Below the pieces are notes generated by a model. The model did not search any database. It saw only the letters and a program-made list of their open reading frames with translations, and was not told the DNA's origin. DNA of 64,000 nt from Marchantia polymorpha subsp. ruderalis (taxonomy: Eukaryota > Streptophyta > Marchantiopsida > Marchantiales > Marchantiaceae). Below are positions 1 through 12,904 of the stretch, piece by piece. Position 1 is the stretch's first letter; every line of letters begins with the position of its first letter. Made by a program: the position numbers and the translations under genes. The stretch lies in NCBI GenBank assembly GCA_037833965.1, contig AP031354.1:16222001-16286000 (forward strand), in the 5' to 3' direction.

Positions 1-1390
1 AACGCTTACCATTCTGTCATCTAGTGAATATGACATTCAACAATCGGGATGAGATAATCATCACGTTTGTTATATTTGATTGTGTTGTATCCTCACGATT
101 GTTGTATTTATTTATTGTTGTATCTTGTTACTTTAGACTTGATGGTTGTCATCTTGTTATGTCAACATTCAAAGTTGTACAGTGTGCTCTTGTTTGAGTA
201 AAATTTACCTTTTTTTCACATGGGTGTATCTCTCTAGACTACACTCCAGATTCTACCACAGGACTGAGAAGACTTTTGATCAACAATGTAGGAGTTGTCC
301 TAAGACGTGATGGAGCTTGTGGCCCCTTTCCTGACGACTGTTGGATCAATTACCGGCTACAATTATTTCTTGCTCATGGCTAGAGATCCGTCATATCAAG
401 GTTTAACCAAAGCGTGTATGATCATGTTTGGTCTCCACGACAGTATTCAGATTGAGAGCATTAAGCAAGAGATTGAGTCTATCATACTCCAAAGCCATGC
501 ATAGCAAACCTCCTCAAATAACCAAAATACTGTATACAAAGTTTAAGAAAAAACATTAAAACTCATTCATAACATATTTGTTCTTGAAAATATAATTTGA
601 AGTGTAATACATCATTTTTCACTTTTAGATTAAAATCACATGCTTATTCAACATAAGAAATGTGAAATGAAATAAAAAATAATTCTATCCTGTTTATCTA
701 TATTGCCTATTTTTCAAAAAAATTATAATTACAATGACATATTGAAGCCATATCATGATATATTGATGGTGTTATCGTTGGAAATGATGAAACTAGTTTT
801 TGTCAAACTCCTCTAAGTATATGTGTAATGATGAAATTCTATTTTTTTCATAAATGGTTTGTGAGATCTTGAGTTGATAACATGTATGTTGTATTATGAA
901 CTTGACTATAGTTGCAAAACGCAATTTGAAGCCAAAGATAACAAGAATATTTTAATAATGAGATATGATATATATGATATTTTAATAATGAGATATTATT
1001 TTACCCCAAGTTTTTGACATAGCCTTTCAAGATTCATCATACTTGGATTATGTTCCATATAAATTCGAAATTTTATATTGAATACATTATATTGAAATGA
1101 GGAAAACTTTACACAACTTCTGAATATGAGAAAAATCACTACTTTCATTATATAGAAAAAGTTAATGGTTGTAAGAACATATTATAATTTCCATAATGTT
1201 CATGTTAGGCGTCAATGTGAACAAGGTTAAGTAAATTAAAAATTTGAATAGTTAGAATATACTGTTTTGTCTCACGTTTCAAATGTACATGTGTTTAAGA
1301 AATTAACCTCACAGGAATAGGAAAAAAATTCACATAGCCCAGAACTATTATTCCGTATCCCTCTCAGTTCCTTAACCTCATTCACGTAAT
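1..1390. other. AT-rich intergenic sequence
   Basis: AT-rich, stop-dense sequence similar in composition to the two transposon islands further right. Apart from a short, less AT-rich patch at about 198-504 (listed separately), I see no gene, RNA or clear repeat in it. Confidence 0.6.
198..504 (+). pseudogene. Possible frameshifted coding remnant, unrecognised
   Basis: Two overlapping open frames lie in a patch whose composition differs from the AT-rich surroundings. One frame is open from 198 to a TAG at about 390 and reads GLRRLLINNVGVVLRRDGAC partway along. The next frame runs from the ATG at 310 to the stop at 502-504 and ends in an acidic, helix-like tail (IESIKQEIESIILQSHA). The first frame looks most protein-like at its left end and the second at its right end, which suggests one old coding stretch broken by a frameshift near 385. 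I do not recognise the family. It could equally be chance or part of a transposon. No promoter or splice sites were identified. Confidence 0.2.
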
Positions 1391-2560
1391 CCATTGTTAA
1401 AAAAGTCGTTGACTTATTGGATGGTAAAGTGGGTTCGAAAAGCTGTTAGATTGAATCAAAATCAGTTGGAGTCTGCACGTTACCGGAAAGTGATCACGCA
1501 ATCTCATGTAACAAGTAACGACCGGGCAGCAAGAGGAAGTGGAACTTATAGTACTGTAAGTACAAGAGGTTTCCAGGTCCTCAGAGATTGTGCTTTGTTC
1601 GTTACACACTTTTTGGTCTCAATTATGAAGCTGACTCGCTACGAGCTCGCAAGTTGAATCTCAGACAATATTGCACTTTGTACAAGGAATCTCATCGAAA
1701 AGAAGGATCACTCGAATGATACTAGATCAATACGGTCTTTGTCTCAGCAAATGTCCTACTCTTGTTCGGGACTTCCAAAATCGCAAGGCTCAATGAGGAG
1801 ACTTCGCAATTTTGGACTTAGCTCGAATAGGCACAACCGGGCACGAAAGTGCAAAACACGAAAAAATCGTTCGCTCGAAAACACTCCGGGAACATGTATT
1901 CTCGGAAGTACCTCAGTCTGGCAATGAGTCCATCAGACACAAAATGATTCAAATCAGTTCCAAATGTAGAAATATAGAAAGGGACTTGTTGTCAAGCAGC
2001 CAAACTCGGGCCGATAGAATTGCAGATGGAGACGACACGAAGAGGGCTCGGAGATAACGAGGGCCTATGGGACAGACGAGGGCGCGACGGCGGGAGAGTC
2101 GTCCAACCGGACCAATGTGCAGGGACCACGGACACGTGGCGGCCGAGAACAGAAACCTGTCCAAAAGATGCTCATGCGGGCGGGTCAGACAACCGAGGAT
2201 TCATCCAACCGCCTGGCCGTGTAAATCTCCTGCACCTACCGACCCACTGCGGAGCAGGATGCGACCCATGGCGTCCCTGGCGCCCTTGCGGCGTGTTGCA
2301 GCCCCGCTCTAATCTGGGAGCGGTCCGCGTTCCGTGCTTGGCATATGCACAGATCACGAACCAGCAGATATCGACTGCAACCACCGGCACAAACCACCGA
2401 GCAAACAACCTACCGAGGGACCGGCGAGTTAGATCGTTAAGCCCACGCGATCCGGACGGCCGGATGGCCGGATGGTCCGACGTCACGGCGACGGGGAAGC
2501 CTGACTCCGGAGGACTCGGCTTCGCACGACACATCCGTGGAAGCAGGCATCGGACGGCTG
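1391..2560. other. Intergenic sequence upstream of ICME
   Basis: Composition shifts from AT-rich to GC-rich at about 1,390-2,000. Short open frames occur on both strands but none resembles a known protein or has coding character. Part of the ICME promoter probably lies at the right end. Confidence 0.5.
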
Positions 2561-2569
2561 TGAAAACCT

Positions 2570-3061
2570 CTCTTGTTCCACGTCTCCCGTCCGTCTAGAA
2601 TCTTGGATGGAATATTCTCAATATTAGTCTACCGGTCGGTGAAAGCTCCTGGTGCGGTTCTCTGTGGGGAAGTTGTCCGAGGGCAGGTGGGAGGACGGAA
2701 CTTTGGCGGGGGAGGATGGAGGATGGAGGATGGATGGATGCAGTTGGGGAAGAGTACGAGGAGGAGACAATGGAAACATTTGCGCAGGGGGGAGTGGGGA
2801 TTTGCAGGCCGGTCCGGGCCATGTGGAGCGCCTCTTCTTCTCGCTGGCAGAGGGAGGGAGGAGAAGGTGGCCCGGTGGTTTGAAAGTCTCGGACCTCGCT
2901 GTCTGCCGTTGTTGCGGATTGTCGATCGTGTAGTATAGATTCAATTCATGCTTCGCTCGAAGGCCATTCTGGTGTATGGAGGACGACGCTGCTGTTGTTT
3001 CTCTCGTGCGGCCAATTGCTTGATCAGGACTTCGGCGGTGATCAGCAGATTTGGCCCGCAG
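2570..3061 (+). promoter_or_regulatory. Presumed ICME promoter / non-coding first exon
   Basis: A pyrimidine-rich patch at about 2,570-2,600 could mark the transcription start region. A good donor (GCAG|GTAAAT) follows exon position 3,061. The matching acceptor, after a pyrimidine-containing stretch, is TGCTGCAG ending at 3,996, so a 5'-leader intron at 3,062-3,996 is plausible. A purine repeat based on GGAGGAT lies near 2,718-2,740. The transcription start cannot be fixed from sequence alone. Confidence 0.35.
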
Positions 3062-3996
3062 GTAAATGAAATTGCCATTGTTTGGATTTTTTTTTACTCC
3101 TTTTTACGATCACTGCTTTGCTCGGTCGCTCATGTTCCCGGATCCAGTGGTGTGGACTCTGAATTCTATCTGCTGCCGCCCTTTGAATCTAAATATCAAA
3201 TTTAGCTTTGGAATCTCAATTTTTCATATGTCCTGAGTTTCTCTTTGTAAGGGCCAATTCAAGAGGTTGGCAGTCTCGGGGGTTTGATTCCGTCAGACTT
3301 CACAATTGGTTCTTCTCTTCGAAAAGAAAGATTTCTTTCAAAATCTTGCAACGCTGAGGGTTTGCTAGTTATTGCAGGGTCCGGGAGAAGGACCAGGTAC
3401 GTTGGGTAGAGTTGCACATTGCGGATCTCTGCGATGGAATTTTGGAAACCTATGAATAGGGAGAGGGTTATCATACCAAACTTTGGGTGAATGAAAATCA
3501 GTTTTCCGTGGATGATTCGTGATTCATTTTTGGAACTCTCAGCGCGGCCTTGAAGTTTGTGGCGTTTTTCTGCTTTCAAACTTCTCTGAAAGCAGAGTTA
3601 TGCAGTTATTAGCTGATCTATAATCTTTGAAATTAGGAACGTTCAGCCTCCAAGTCGATTCGAAATTCCCATTAGCCAGGACTAGAGGTTGAGGTGAAAT
3701 ACAATTGCAGTGCAAACTCTTACCACAGTGGAATGTGCGTGATCATTTGGGCGTGGCGTTCTTGTCTGTTTATTGTTTAAAACCATCTGAACGAGGTTGA
3801 AAGTAGCTTCAAGGAAACAGTTGAGACTGCTTGTTAATTCAATCGTAGGTAAGTCGCGCACATACACTCTTGAAGTGATGAGAAGAATTTTTTAGCGTGA
3901 GATTAAAGAGAAACAACTGAAACTGATGGCAGGTCATTCCTGCAGCTCGCCGTTTATGTATTATGGTTGGTTATAATCTTATTTCTTGTGCTGCAG
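3062..3996 (+). other. Predicted 5'-UTR intron of ICME
   Basis: The stretch begins GTAAAT and ends CTGCAG. It has intron-like T-rich composition and lies between the presumed leader exon and the exon carrying the start codon at 4,123. Several short open frames occur inside it but none is convincing. The donor and acceptor are directly visible; their pairing is inferred. Confidence 0.4.
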
Positions 3997-4122
3997 GATC
4001 GGGGTGGTTCTAAGCTGTCCACATCCAGCTTTCAGCGGAGTCTCCAGAATCACCCGTTTTCTACGGGTACACTGCAGATACCTACAAGCAGGTACTTCTG
4101 TTCTTGGGAGATCGAAGCTAAG

Positions 4123-7100
4123 ATGCGTACAGTCACTGATGTGAAGAAGGAACCACTTTCACATACAACAGTTGAAGAACTCACAAATGGTCTGAACGAA
4201 GGTGCATATGATTACCGTCTGAGTACCTCCTTTGGGGCATCAGCAGTTTCTGAACATGCAGTCAAACTCACACCGTCAAAGTCAGAAGGTGAAACTTCAT
4301 CGCGATCTGGATTGGCTATTCCTGAAGTTGATGGTCGTGATACCAAGGTGGATATCAGGAAGCTCAAGGATGAGGTGGCTTCGTTAACAGCTGCAACACC
4401 AGTGCTGAGAGTTAAAAGTGGGAATCATCTCTCTCGTCACGCTTCTGAAGTTGTCTATGACCAACAACCTCTTTTACGAGGACAACAACGAAGACGAAGA
4501 TGTTTCTCCGAAGACGATGTGGGGTTTGTTCCTCTCGCGCGTCAGCATTCTTCATTCAGGGATGATGTGGAACATGCTGCCCACGAGACTTGGCTGATAA
4601 CCCGCTTGAGCTTTCGTCTCCTTCGTTATCTCGGGTAAGTGTTCATATCATACTCGAAGTTGAAATGCCTGTCCAGGAATGGTGTCCACATTCTTGATTA
4701 TCGAAACCACTTCTATAGTTTAAGTCGTACGCTTCGTTGCAAAAATAACTACGGCATGTCCATCAATACCTCACGAACACTTAAGAGCTTTACAGTTTCC
4801 AGCCATATGGCCAACCAGCTGCGATTGCTGCCACACACAAGGGTCCAAGATCTTGGCACTCTTGAAGGCTATGTCCGATGTGATTCATTGAATATGGGTA
4901 GTGAGAACATCTTGCATCCCTTAATTTGATCGCAGTTAGTTTGATGATTTCACTTTAGAGTTGGACGAGCTCTTTTTGAAGAAGGTCGTTGTGGAAGAGG
5001 CAATCTTCAATGCTCTGAAGTTCTGAGGATTATATCTGAAGTAGCCCTTTGCTCTCTCTCGAAAAATGCGGGAGCCGGTATCAATTCTGCAACAGCCAAA
5101 TGTGTATATTGTAAGCTACGATCCTCGAAAACGAGAATGTAACTGACCAGTAACAATCATGAAAAGTACACAAAGGAAGTGAAAGTCTTTGCACGAGAAA
5201 CTAATAATTGCAGTATTCATTCAACAATATAGCACTTCACTTTTTGCCTTCGGCCATAAACATGCGAATCCACTGCTTCTGCTGGCCATCAGCGCACTAC
5301 GAAAGCCGAAAAAGCGGTTGAATGTTTGAATTATTTATACGGTAATAGATTTTCAGGAGTTTGGCATTACATAAACGAGGAGCTCATGAAGACCGTACTA
5401 GATATCAGGAAGAAAACTGAAGTCTAACAGTGACGTTCGATCACAATCTATTCTTTGCTGGCTCAGTGGACGTCAGTATAACTCTTATCGGAAGTCACTG
5501 CGGAATTTGGCAGAGGTTTGATACAGGTTTTGACCCAATTACTCGTCGACATTGATGTTTCAGAGTGGGCTATCGATGGATCACCAAGATGTTGGCTCTT
5601 GGCGTATACGCTATTCTTCTGATGCCCGGGTTCTTGCAAGGTGAATAATTAAAGCGTTGTTCATTATCTCCGTGTTTAATTATATTTTGTGTTTGATTAA
5701 TTGCCCATCTACGATGGGGAGGTTTACATTTGTATGTTAATACGTTGCTCCTGTCCCGAATTTTAAAGAATCGTAAAGTCAAGACATGTTCGTTTTCGGA
5801 TGAGAGAAGTCTCATTCGGAATGGGAGTATACATGAAGAGTTGTCGAATTGAAGACTGGTTGTCTATGCTTGTGTCCTATAGAAGGGTTGGAACGTGTTT
5901 TAAAATTCTAGACTTTCTCAGAAAAGATCCATTCAGGCATAGAAACCAGCAGCAGTAATGTATGACAATATATGATATGTTTATATTACTTGAGACTTGG
6001 GTTGTACTCTTGGACTGGTTTTCAGTTGCAAAGACATTATGTAGTTGAATGTGCAACGTCCTTGAGCTGAATATTGAAATTACTGATTTGTTTGGGTGGT
6101 GCTTCAGTCGGATACCAATATTTCTTTTCAAAGCATGTACATCGCAGCATTGTATATGGTGATCAACCCAGAAACAGGTGCCTTTACATTCGACCTTAAT
6201 CTCTTACGGTTGCTTCTTTGCTAGTTATTCCTCTCGTCAATACTTGGCTTTTGTCAGAGTGGACATTATTCACCCTGTAGACCCTAACGCTCCTTGGGCG
6301 TTATGCTACCAAATTAGTGGCAGGAGGGTTGCATGTCACAACTATATACAAATATATTTCAAGTATACATCATTGGAATTTGTTTCCGATCAAGAAAGGA
6401 CCTTGACTTGTGGAAGTAGCTGCACATTTAAATATGATGTCAATTCTTGGATGGGTGCGCGCCTAGTTGTGTGGAGTTTTTTTTTCAAACTTGAACTGTT
6501 TCTTGCCCAATGCCAATCAATATGTAGCAATCTCTTATAACCAGCTCAATGCTCAGGTGGGTAGTCTTTAGTTATGAAGAGAATGTAATGATTTCCTGCT
6601 CACACCTGCAGGTTTAGCATCTGGAATTAAGTCTACAGCCTGCCGAAATTGACTTGTGAGTGTATGTCATGACCAGGTTGGACTTGTACCTTCCAGATAA
6701 TACAGATCGACCAAAACCAGTCGTAATATTTGTGACTGGTGGTGCTTGGATCATCGGGTAAGAATGTTACCCTTACCGCCATGTAGATATACTAAGGCAC
6801 ATGCCGGACAGGCTCGTTCTTAACTTCCGTTTGACATAAATGGCTATGCCCTTGCCTCAAGAGGACAGCTTGACTTTCAGAGGCCTGCATCCTTATGTCA
6901 AGACCTTATTGGATGCTTAATATTCATTCATCTTCCTGTAAGATGCAAACTCATACCGCTAGTTTGGTAGTTCTCAACTAACTCAGAGATTTACGTCGGT
7001 GTGAGGATAACTCGAACCAGTAGGTTTGCTGCACGCTGTTTGCTCGTCTGATGTTTTTTATAATCCCAGTCTGGTCACGAGAAGCTGGGTTATGGTTATG

Positions 7101-9639
7101 GAGATTCTTCGGTCTGTTGCATCGTTGTTGAAGTAACAAGCTGTTGTTTTACGATATTTTGTGATTGATTGCAGATACAAAGCTTGGGGTTCACTTCTCG
7201 GTTTACAGCTTGTTGAGAGGGATGTTATTGTCTGTTGTATCGATTATAGGTAATTTCTAAATTTTACTAAATTTTACTTTTCCTGGAATGGTGGAATCTT
7301 CTTGATATTTTAGAACAACTCGGCTCAAAGTTCAGCACATGCCGTAGATATAGCGTTCCAAATCTCACGTTCCGTATACAGAATGTTCTTCGTTTTCTGT
7401 GATCATGGAGGTCAAACTAATTTTTTTACTTAGATACATTTGTTTTTCTACAGGAATTTCCCACAGGGTTGTGTAAGTGAGATGGTAGAGGATGTCTGTA
7501 ATGGTATCGGTTTCATCGTGAACAACATAGCACAATACGGAGGCGATCCAAACAGGTACAAAGTTTTAGATTAGGTTATTTACTGTTAAGGGAGGATCTT
7601 AGAACCCTTCATAATCTGCTAGTCGGGGACACTTCATATTTAGCTTGTGTTATTGCCGGGCAGAATGCAATGATAATGAACCGTTGGGTTTTGGCTGGGT
7701 ACTGTAGTGAATTTCAGCATTCCGTCGCTCGCTAACTGGGAATAGGTGTACATGTTTGAATATTTTCTCTTTGTTCACACTTCTTACAGCTCAGGGGTTT
7801 TAATTTTGGAGTTGGGCTCAACATGTCTACCTTAGTGAAAATAAGTTCACACCGTATATTTACATTTTGACTGGGTTTGCGGTTAAACATTTTTTCTGTT
7901 TTTCAACCAGGTTATTTCTGGCTGGTCAATCTGCTGGAAGTCATCTGGCCGCCTGTGCTTTGGTAGGCCAAGCTAAGAAAGAAATAGGCCAAGGTGAAGG
8001 AGACATTTCTTGGAAATGCAGCCAGATCAAAGGTTTTCTGGGGATATCTGGCGGGTATGATTCTTAAAGTGTGGCTTCAGAACCGTGTTGGACGCCACTA
8101 TGATCATTACTTACTTGTTAATGTTTGACAACATCCCGTTGTTGGAGATACCGATTCCGAGGTCTTTGTTGCTTCGAGAGGCTTGCATCACCACTTGTAA
8201 TCCACAGGGTGGAACCTCAAAGCACTAGTTCAGTCTCATTGTGTGGCATGTTATAGAAATGAAGGAGATTGTGTTCTCTAAAACTTGTTTGTGCTATTAT
8301 GTCTCTGCTTTACACAGGTATAATCTTCTCAAGTTGGTGGATCATTTCCACAATAGAGGTCTTTATCGAAGTATTTTTCTAAGGTGATTCACGTACTGTG
8401 AACAGTTTGTTGGTTTATATAGCTGGAGCATGTTCTGTTTTCATAATCGTCACAGTGTTGCCTGCTCGAACACGAGAATGTTGACATTGAGTTCGAACAG
8501 CATTCTGCGGTTCAGTTTTGGGTCATAACTGGGAAAAACTGTACAAGAGCATCGTACGAAGAAACTGATTGTCGTGTAACACGGGGCTGCGAAGTTATAA
8601 CTGTTTTTTAAGTTATCTACTCCATTTGGTAAACCCGGATATGCTTATTTGTGTAAATGGTAAATGGTAAATGGTAAATGGGAGCTCACTGCAATGTTAT
8701 GTGTGTGCAGTGTCATGGGAGGAGAAATATCCCTGCCAATGTATTCTCCGGAGCTGACAGTTTTGAGCGAATCGTTTGCGGAGGCTATTCCTCTCCTTCC
8801 TCCAATCTACCTCTTCCACGGTACCGGAGACTACTCCATACCATCTGACGCTAGGTAAGTTCGTTCGGACAAGGGTTTATAGCAGCTTGTTAAGGGGCCT
8901 ACATTGCCTTGATTTTAAGCTGCTAAATAAAGTGCTTGACGGAGTGACTTTAGAGCTGATCTGGAGTGTAGAAGGAATGATCAATGTATGCGTCTACCGA
9001 ATATTTGAAACAAATATTCGGTGGTGGTGTGCCAGTGCAACATTTGCAGATGCACTCCGATCGAAGGGCGCAACTGTGAAGACAAGATTTTACCCCGACA
9101 AAACACATACAGATGTGTTTCTTCAGGTATATGAAGTGACTACGTGCAGCAGAAGCACTATAGTTTGAGTTTTTCTCTTGCTGACCTAAAACATCGATGT
9201 TAGCTTTCGACGGCATGGACGAAGAACCTCTGTACCAGTAGGTTCGGTTACGAGTAACACATTGGAGATTCACGAATATTTGTTTCCATCAATTCTATGC
9301 CAATAAGTTATCTTCTCTTGTCGACAGACACTTTGTCCAGGCCAGACGGAGAGAAGTTTTGAGTCGATTAAGGCGTATTTCATGTGTAGGTTACGCTATC
9401 TGCTTGAGAAAGACTGACATATCAGAAGAATATGCGGCAAGAACTTTAACATTTTAAGATCTGTGATTTATGTGCAGGACCCTATGCGAGGAGGTCATGA
9501 TGTGCTGTTTGAGGATTTGCTGGCTATTGTACACGCAGACGACGAAGAAGCAAGAACTAAGGATGCCCAGGCTCCTCTAAGGCCTAGGTTAGTGCCAGAG
9601 TTTTTGTTGCAATTAGCACGAAAAGTTAGTCCATTTTAA
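4123..9639 (+). CDS. ICME: Isoprenylcysteine alpha-carbonyl methylesterase (ICME-like), 11 exons
   Basis: Predicted esterase that hydrolyses the methyl ester of prenylated C-terminal cysteines, reversing ICMT at ER/Golgi-type membranes; in Arabidopsis this family affects ABA signalling. Exons: 4123-4634, 5564-5640, 6108-6177, 6677-6757, 7175-7249, 7454-7555, 7911-8054, 8318-8383, 8711-8854, 9036-9126, 9478-9639. All introns are GT-AG. The joined length is 1,524 nt (507 aa) without internal stops. The N-terminal ~150 residues are polar, with an Arg cluster near [13 protein letters not shown] conserved block ending [15 protein letters not shown] leads into a membrane segment (about 175-196). 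The alpha/beta-hydrolase core has oxyanion TGGAW (Gly241-Gly242), nucleophile GQSAG (Ser313), likely Asp416 in HGTGDYSIP and His448 in KTHTD. It ends ..SPF like Arabidopsis ICME. The N-terminal region is longer than in Arabidopsis ICME (about 427 aa). The start ATG is the first in frame after the last upstream acceptor. Confidence 0.95.
8654..8681 (+). repeat. Four tandem copies of TAAATGG in an ICME intron
   Basis: A perfect 7-bp unit is repeated four times in the intron between coding exons 8 and 9, about 30 bp before the acceptor at 8,710. It is a short tandem repeat with no evident function and a likely length polymorphism. Confidence 0.9.
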
Positions 9640-10750
9640 ATACATAGGAGCCAAGTAGGAAAGTATCTGATAACGAAGTGAATCCACACCCATTTACATG
9701 AAGTTTCCAGTTCAATCAAAGCGGGTGATGTACATCTAGCAATTTTTTGAGCTGACATTTCAGCGAGCTTGTATTGCGACGTCTTGTAATATATTCTGGT
9801 CTGCATGTTTACGCCACCACGTGACACCTAACTTTTGAAATGAGAGTTGACATTCAATATGAAAATTTTGTGTCAAGGAATGCTTTCTACGGATATAAGT
9901 TCTTGTGTATGCAAGGAAGAAAGTAAGTCCGTCTGTAAGTCCAGCACGGGGCAATGAACTTTTGGATGGTCACACGACTTGACAGCAGCCCAAAGGCTTC
10001 CAAAGTCTCACCTCTGAGAGCCGCTAGTCACTCTTTCCGTCTCTGAGGACGAGCTAGAAAGTCTCGACGGTTACTAAGAGTCTTCACAAGGCCGTTAGCA
10101 AATTTTCAAGATTTCTATTGCCGAATACTCTTGTAGTCAGAGAGGACACTCCCATTCTGCAGAACCTACACTCGGACCTTGTGCGATGCATCCATCAAGT
10201 GGCGTGCATAATTGGAATTCTTGTACGAGGTGCAGTTTGCGAGCACAGACCTAGCAATAAGAGAAGCATAAGACTTTTGTCCTCAAGGGCCCAATCAGAG
10301 ATGTGGCTCGACTTTTGAAGCAGCTGTAAAGTTAGGCACAGGATCTCCTTCAGCGGCAGTTGACTTCCAACCGCTTTATTGTTGACAGAAGCAGCCGAAG
10401 TCGTTTATCGGATGGAGAAGGAAACAATGATTGTGAAAATCTACAGTATTGGCGAAAGAAAGAAGGAAAGGAGGAAAGAAAGAAAACTTGTGAGAAGAGA
10501 AGAAAACTCGAAAACCTTCCCTGTCACGAGATCGCATGGGAGAATGTTCGGTGTTCCCTCAACTGTTTACGTTGACTCGCTCGCTCGCCAGGAAGACCTC
10601 GCGACGAGAGCATCAGGATGCTCTCGTTGCCCGTCTCCCGTGCAGCAATCACACCGCTGCCGTGCAGTAGTCCGGCTCCTCCAGAGTCCATAACCGAAAC
10701 CATCCCCGCCAATTAAATCAATTATCTGAGCCAATTAACCCGCGGATTGC
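9640..10750. other. ICME 3' flank and intergenic sequence
   Basis: The ICME 3' UTR must begin here but I cannot place a poly(A) site with confidence. A purine run of GAAA/GGAA repeats lies at about 10,455-10,510. No gene was recognised. Confidence 0.5.
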
Positions 10751-12875
10751 GCCGCTGGCCATGATTCTCACCCCGGTCTCAATTGCTCTCCCTCACATTG
10801 ACCTCCAGCGGTCAACCGGCATGAGTGAGTCCACACCCTTCACTCGCGCATCATTTTCTCCACAATTTCTCCTTCAGATTGGCCAGGCTCCCCCGCGCAC
10901 ACGTATGCCCAGGGGAGACTCAGGCTCCACGTTCGCCTGATGCAGTCCACGGCCCCCAGCTTCCAGGCATGCAGCAATCTCTCGATCATGCATTCGGTGA
11001 CGGGGCGACGGGCAGTCAAGCAAAAGCCTCGTCGTCCTCGTCCTCATCCTCGTCCTGCTCATTCGTCTTCCCGGGTCTTCTAAGCCTCCACTCGATAACG
11101 CTGGCAACTGTTGGGCCGAGGGAGTTGCCTCATGTCCCTGATCGATCGAATTACATTAATCCCAGAGGAAGGGCCTTTGGTTTCTTTCTTGATGAGAATT
11201 CGTATGTTGTTGAACTCGGATGGTTTGGGATTGGGGTGATCGGGGAATTGGGTTGCCAGAATCTGGCGAACTCGTCGGAAACGAGGAGCAGCGAGCGAGG
11301 GAGATGGAAGGACCGGACAGGTCCCGACCACGAGAAGCTTTCGGGTGATAAGGCCCTGGGCAGAATGCCGACGACAGGATTTGACTCGTGCGCCTGGTAA
11401 AGGATTGGGTTGCTGATATGGAGAATCTGCAGATTCCGAAGTATGGATCTGGCCAGAACATACTATTATCTGCCAACGAGGAACCGAAACCAGTATACTC
11501 CGAGACACCAAATCCCATGTCCAGATCCCCGAACACGATAATGTAAACAAAATGGGCCTGATGCTTCATAGGAAGCTCATCTTCGAAAGACTCATTCTCA
11601 TGCTGTAGAACGCCATCGAGCGAGACAACTGCTGCTGGCAATGGCTTGGAATGTTAGGCGAGATCTCTCGCTTGTCCATCTGCCTTCCAGGGGAGACTGG
11701 GGCGGGAAGGTGCTGGGCTCCATGGAACCAGTCCTCGTTCGATACTATTCGAGAAGAGAAGAGAAGCGAAGCGAAACGATGTTGTGACGACCCGGGCCGA
11801 GGCATGGCCAGGCCTGGCCTGCCCAGCTCGGGAGCAAAAGGACCCACCACCCTGAATATGAGAGCCCGTCACATGAATCATTCTCAAATGCCAGGATGAC
11901 GGTCCTGACGGAGAAGTTCACAGATCAGTGTCAATCATATGCAAGAGACATCATCCACAACTGTTTCGGAGGGCTAGAGCTAAAGGGGTGAGCTTTTAGA
12001 GGGACTCGTGAAATAGAAAGACACATGACATGGTTGGGCTCGCCGCTCACATGGTCACCTTCTCTTTGCGCGTTAACAGACCACATCAGAACGTGAAGTT
12101 TGGTGAGTGGGTTTATCGTTTGCGTTCGTGGTATTAACTCGCTGCTCGCTGATGATGTTGTGTGGGTGAGCCTCATTGATCCTGCTGATTGAGCCCGGGC
12201 CCCCAGCCACCTCTCTCACCGGGGCTCCGGCCTCGAGCTGCCATGCCCTCCGTGTCCAGCTTCTTCTTCTTCTTCTCCTTCTTCTCCAGATCCCATCAAC
12301 TCCATGCTCCCCTCCCACCTCCACCTCCCAGATGCGTCCATCCGTGCTGCTAATCGTCCTCGTGCCGGAGATCCGAGGTCAGGTGCGGTGGGAGGAGGGG
12401 ATTGGGTTAGGTCCAGTCCAGCGGTATATATTTGGCTGCTCACTATTGGAAGATTTCGCCATCGCAATTATCAGCGTGGGAGGTTATATTTAGGCCGGAA
12501 CCTGGATTTAAAGCAAGTTTCTAACATGTCCTCGAGAATGTTTTTGTGCTTCGAGTAGACACATCCATTTTGACCTCACGCCTAACAGTTACGGGCCCAA
12601 CTCTCCCTCAGTAGCAGAAGCAGAAACGCAGCAGCGAGTAGTAAGTAATCCATCCGTGGGGCGGACCCCACCACGCCACCACCTCCACCTCCATAGCACC
12701 ATCCGCAGCATGCTATTGTTGGTTTGGCCGAGGAGACAAGCCCCGCGCGAGCCAGAGAGCGGTGACTCACTCACTCAGCGGCACAGAGCAACAACATCGG
12801 GCATGGACACAATGCAGCAGCAGCTGCCGCTGGTGCTTCCGGTGGAGCTCGCTGTGCTTGTGCAGGGCGAGGCGA

Positions 12876-12904
12876 GGCGGGGCGGGGCGGGGCGGGGATG
12901 GGGA
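12876..12904 (+). repeat. G-run cluster (GGGGC repeats)
   Basis: Four successive GGGG runs separated by single C residues, followed by ATGGGG, meet the usual pattern for a G-quadruplex on the + strand. The cluster lies in the GC-rich, gene-free domain. Confidence 0.6.

Noticed and set aside
3967-4122. In-frame upstream extension of ICME to 3,967
   Set aside because: It crosses the likely acceptor at 3,995-3,996 and includes intron-like sequence. The ATG at 4,123 is the better start.
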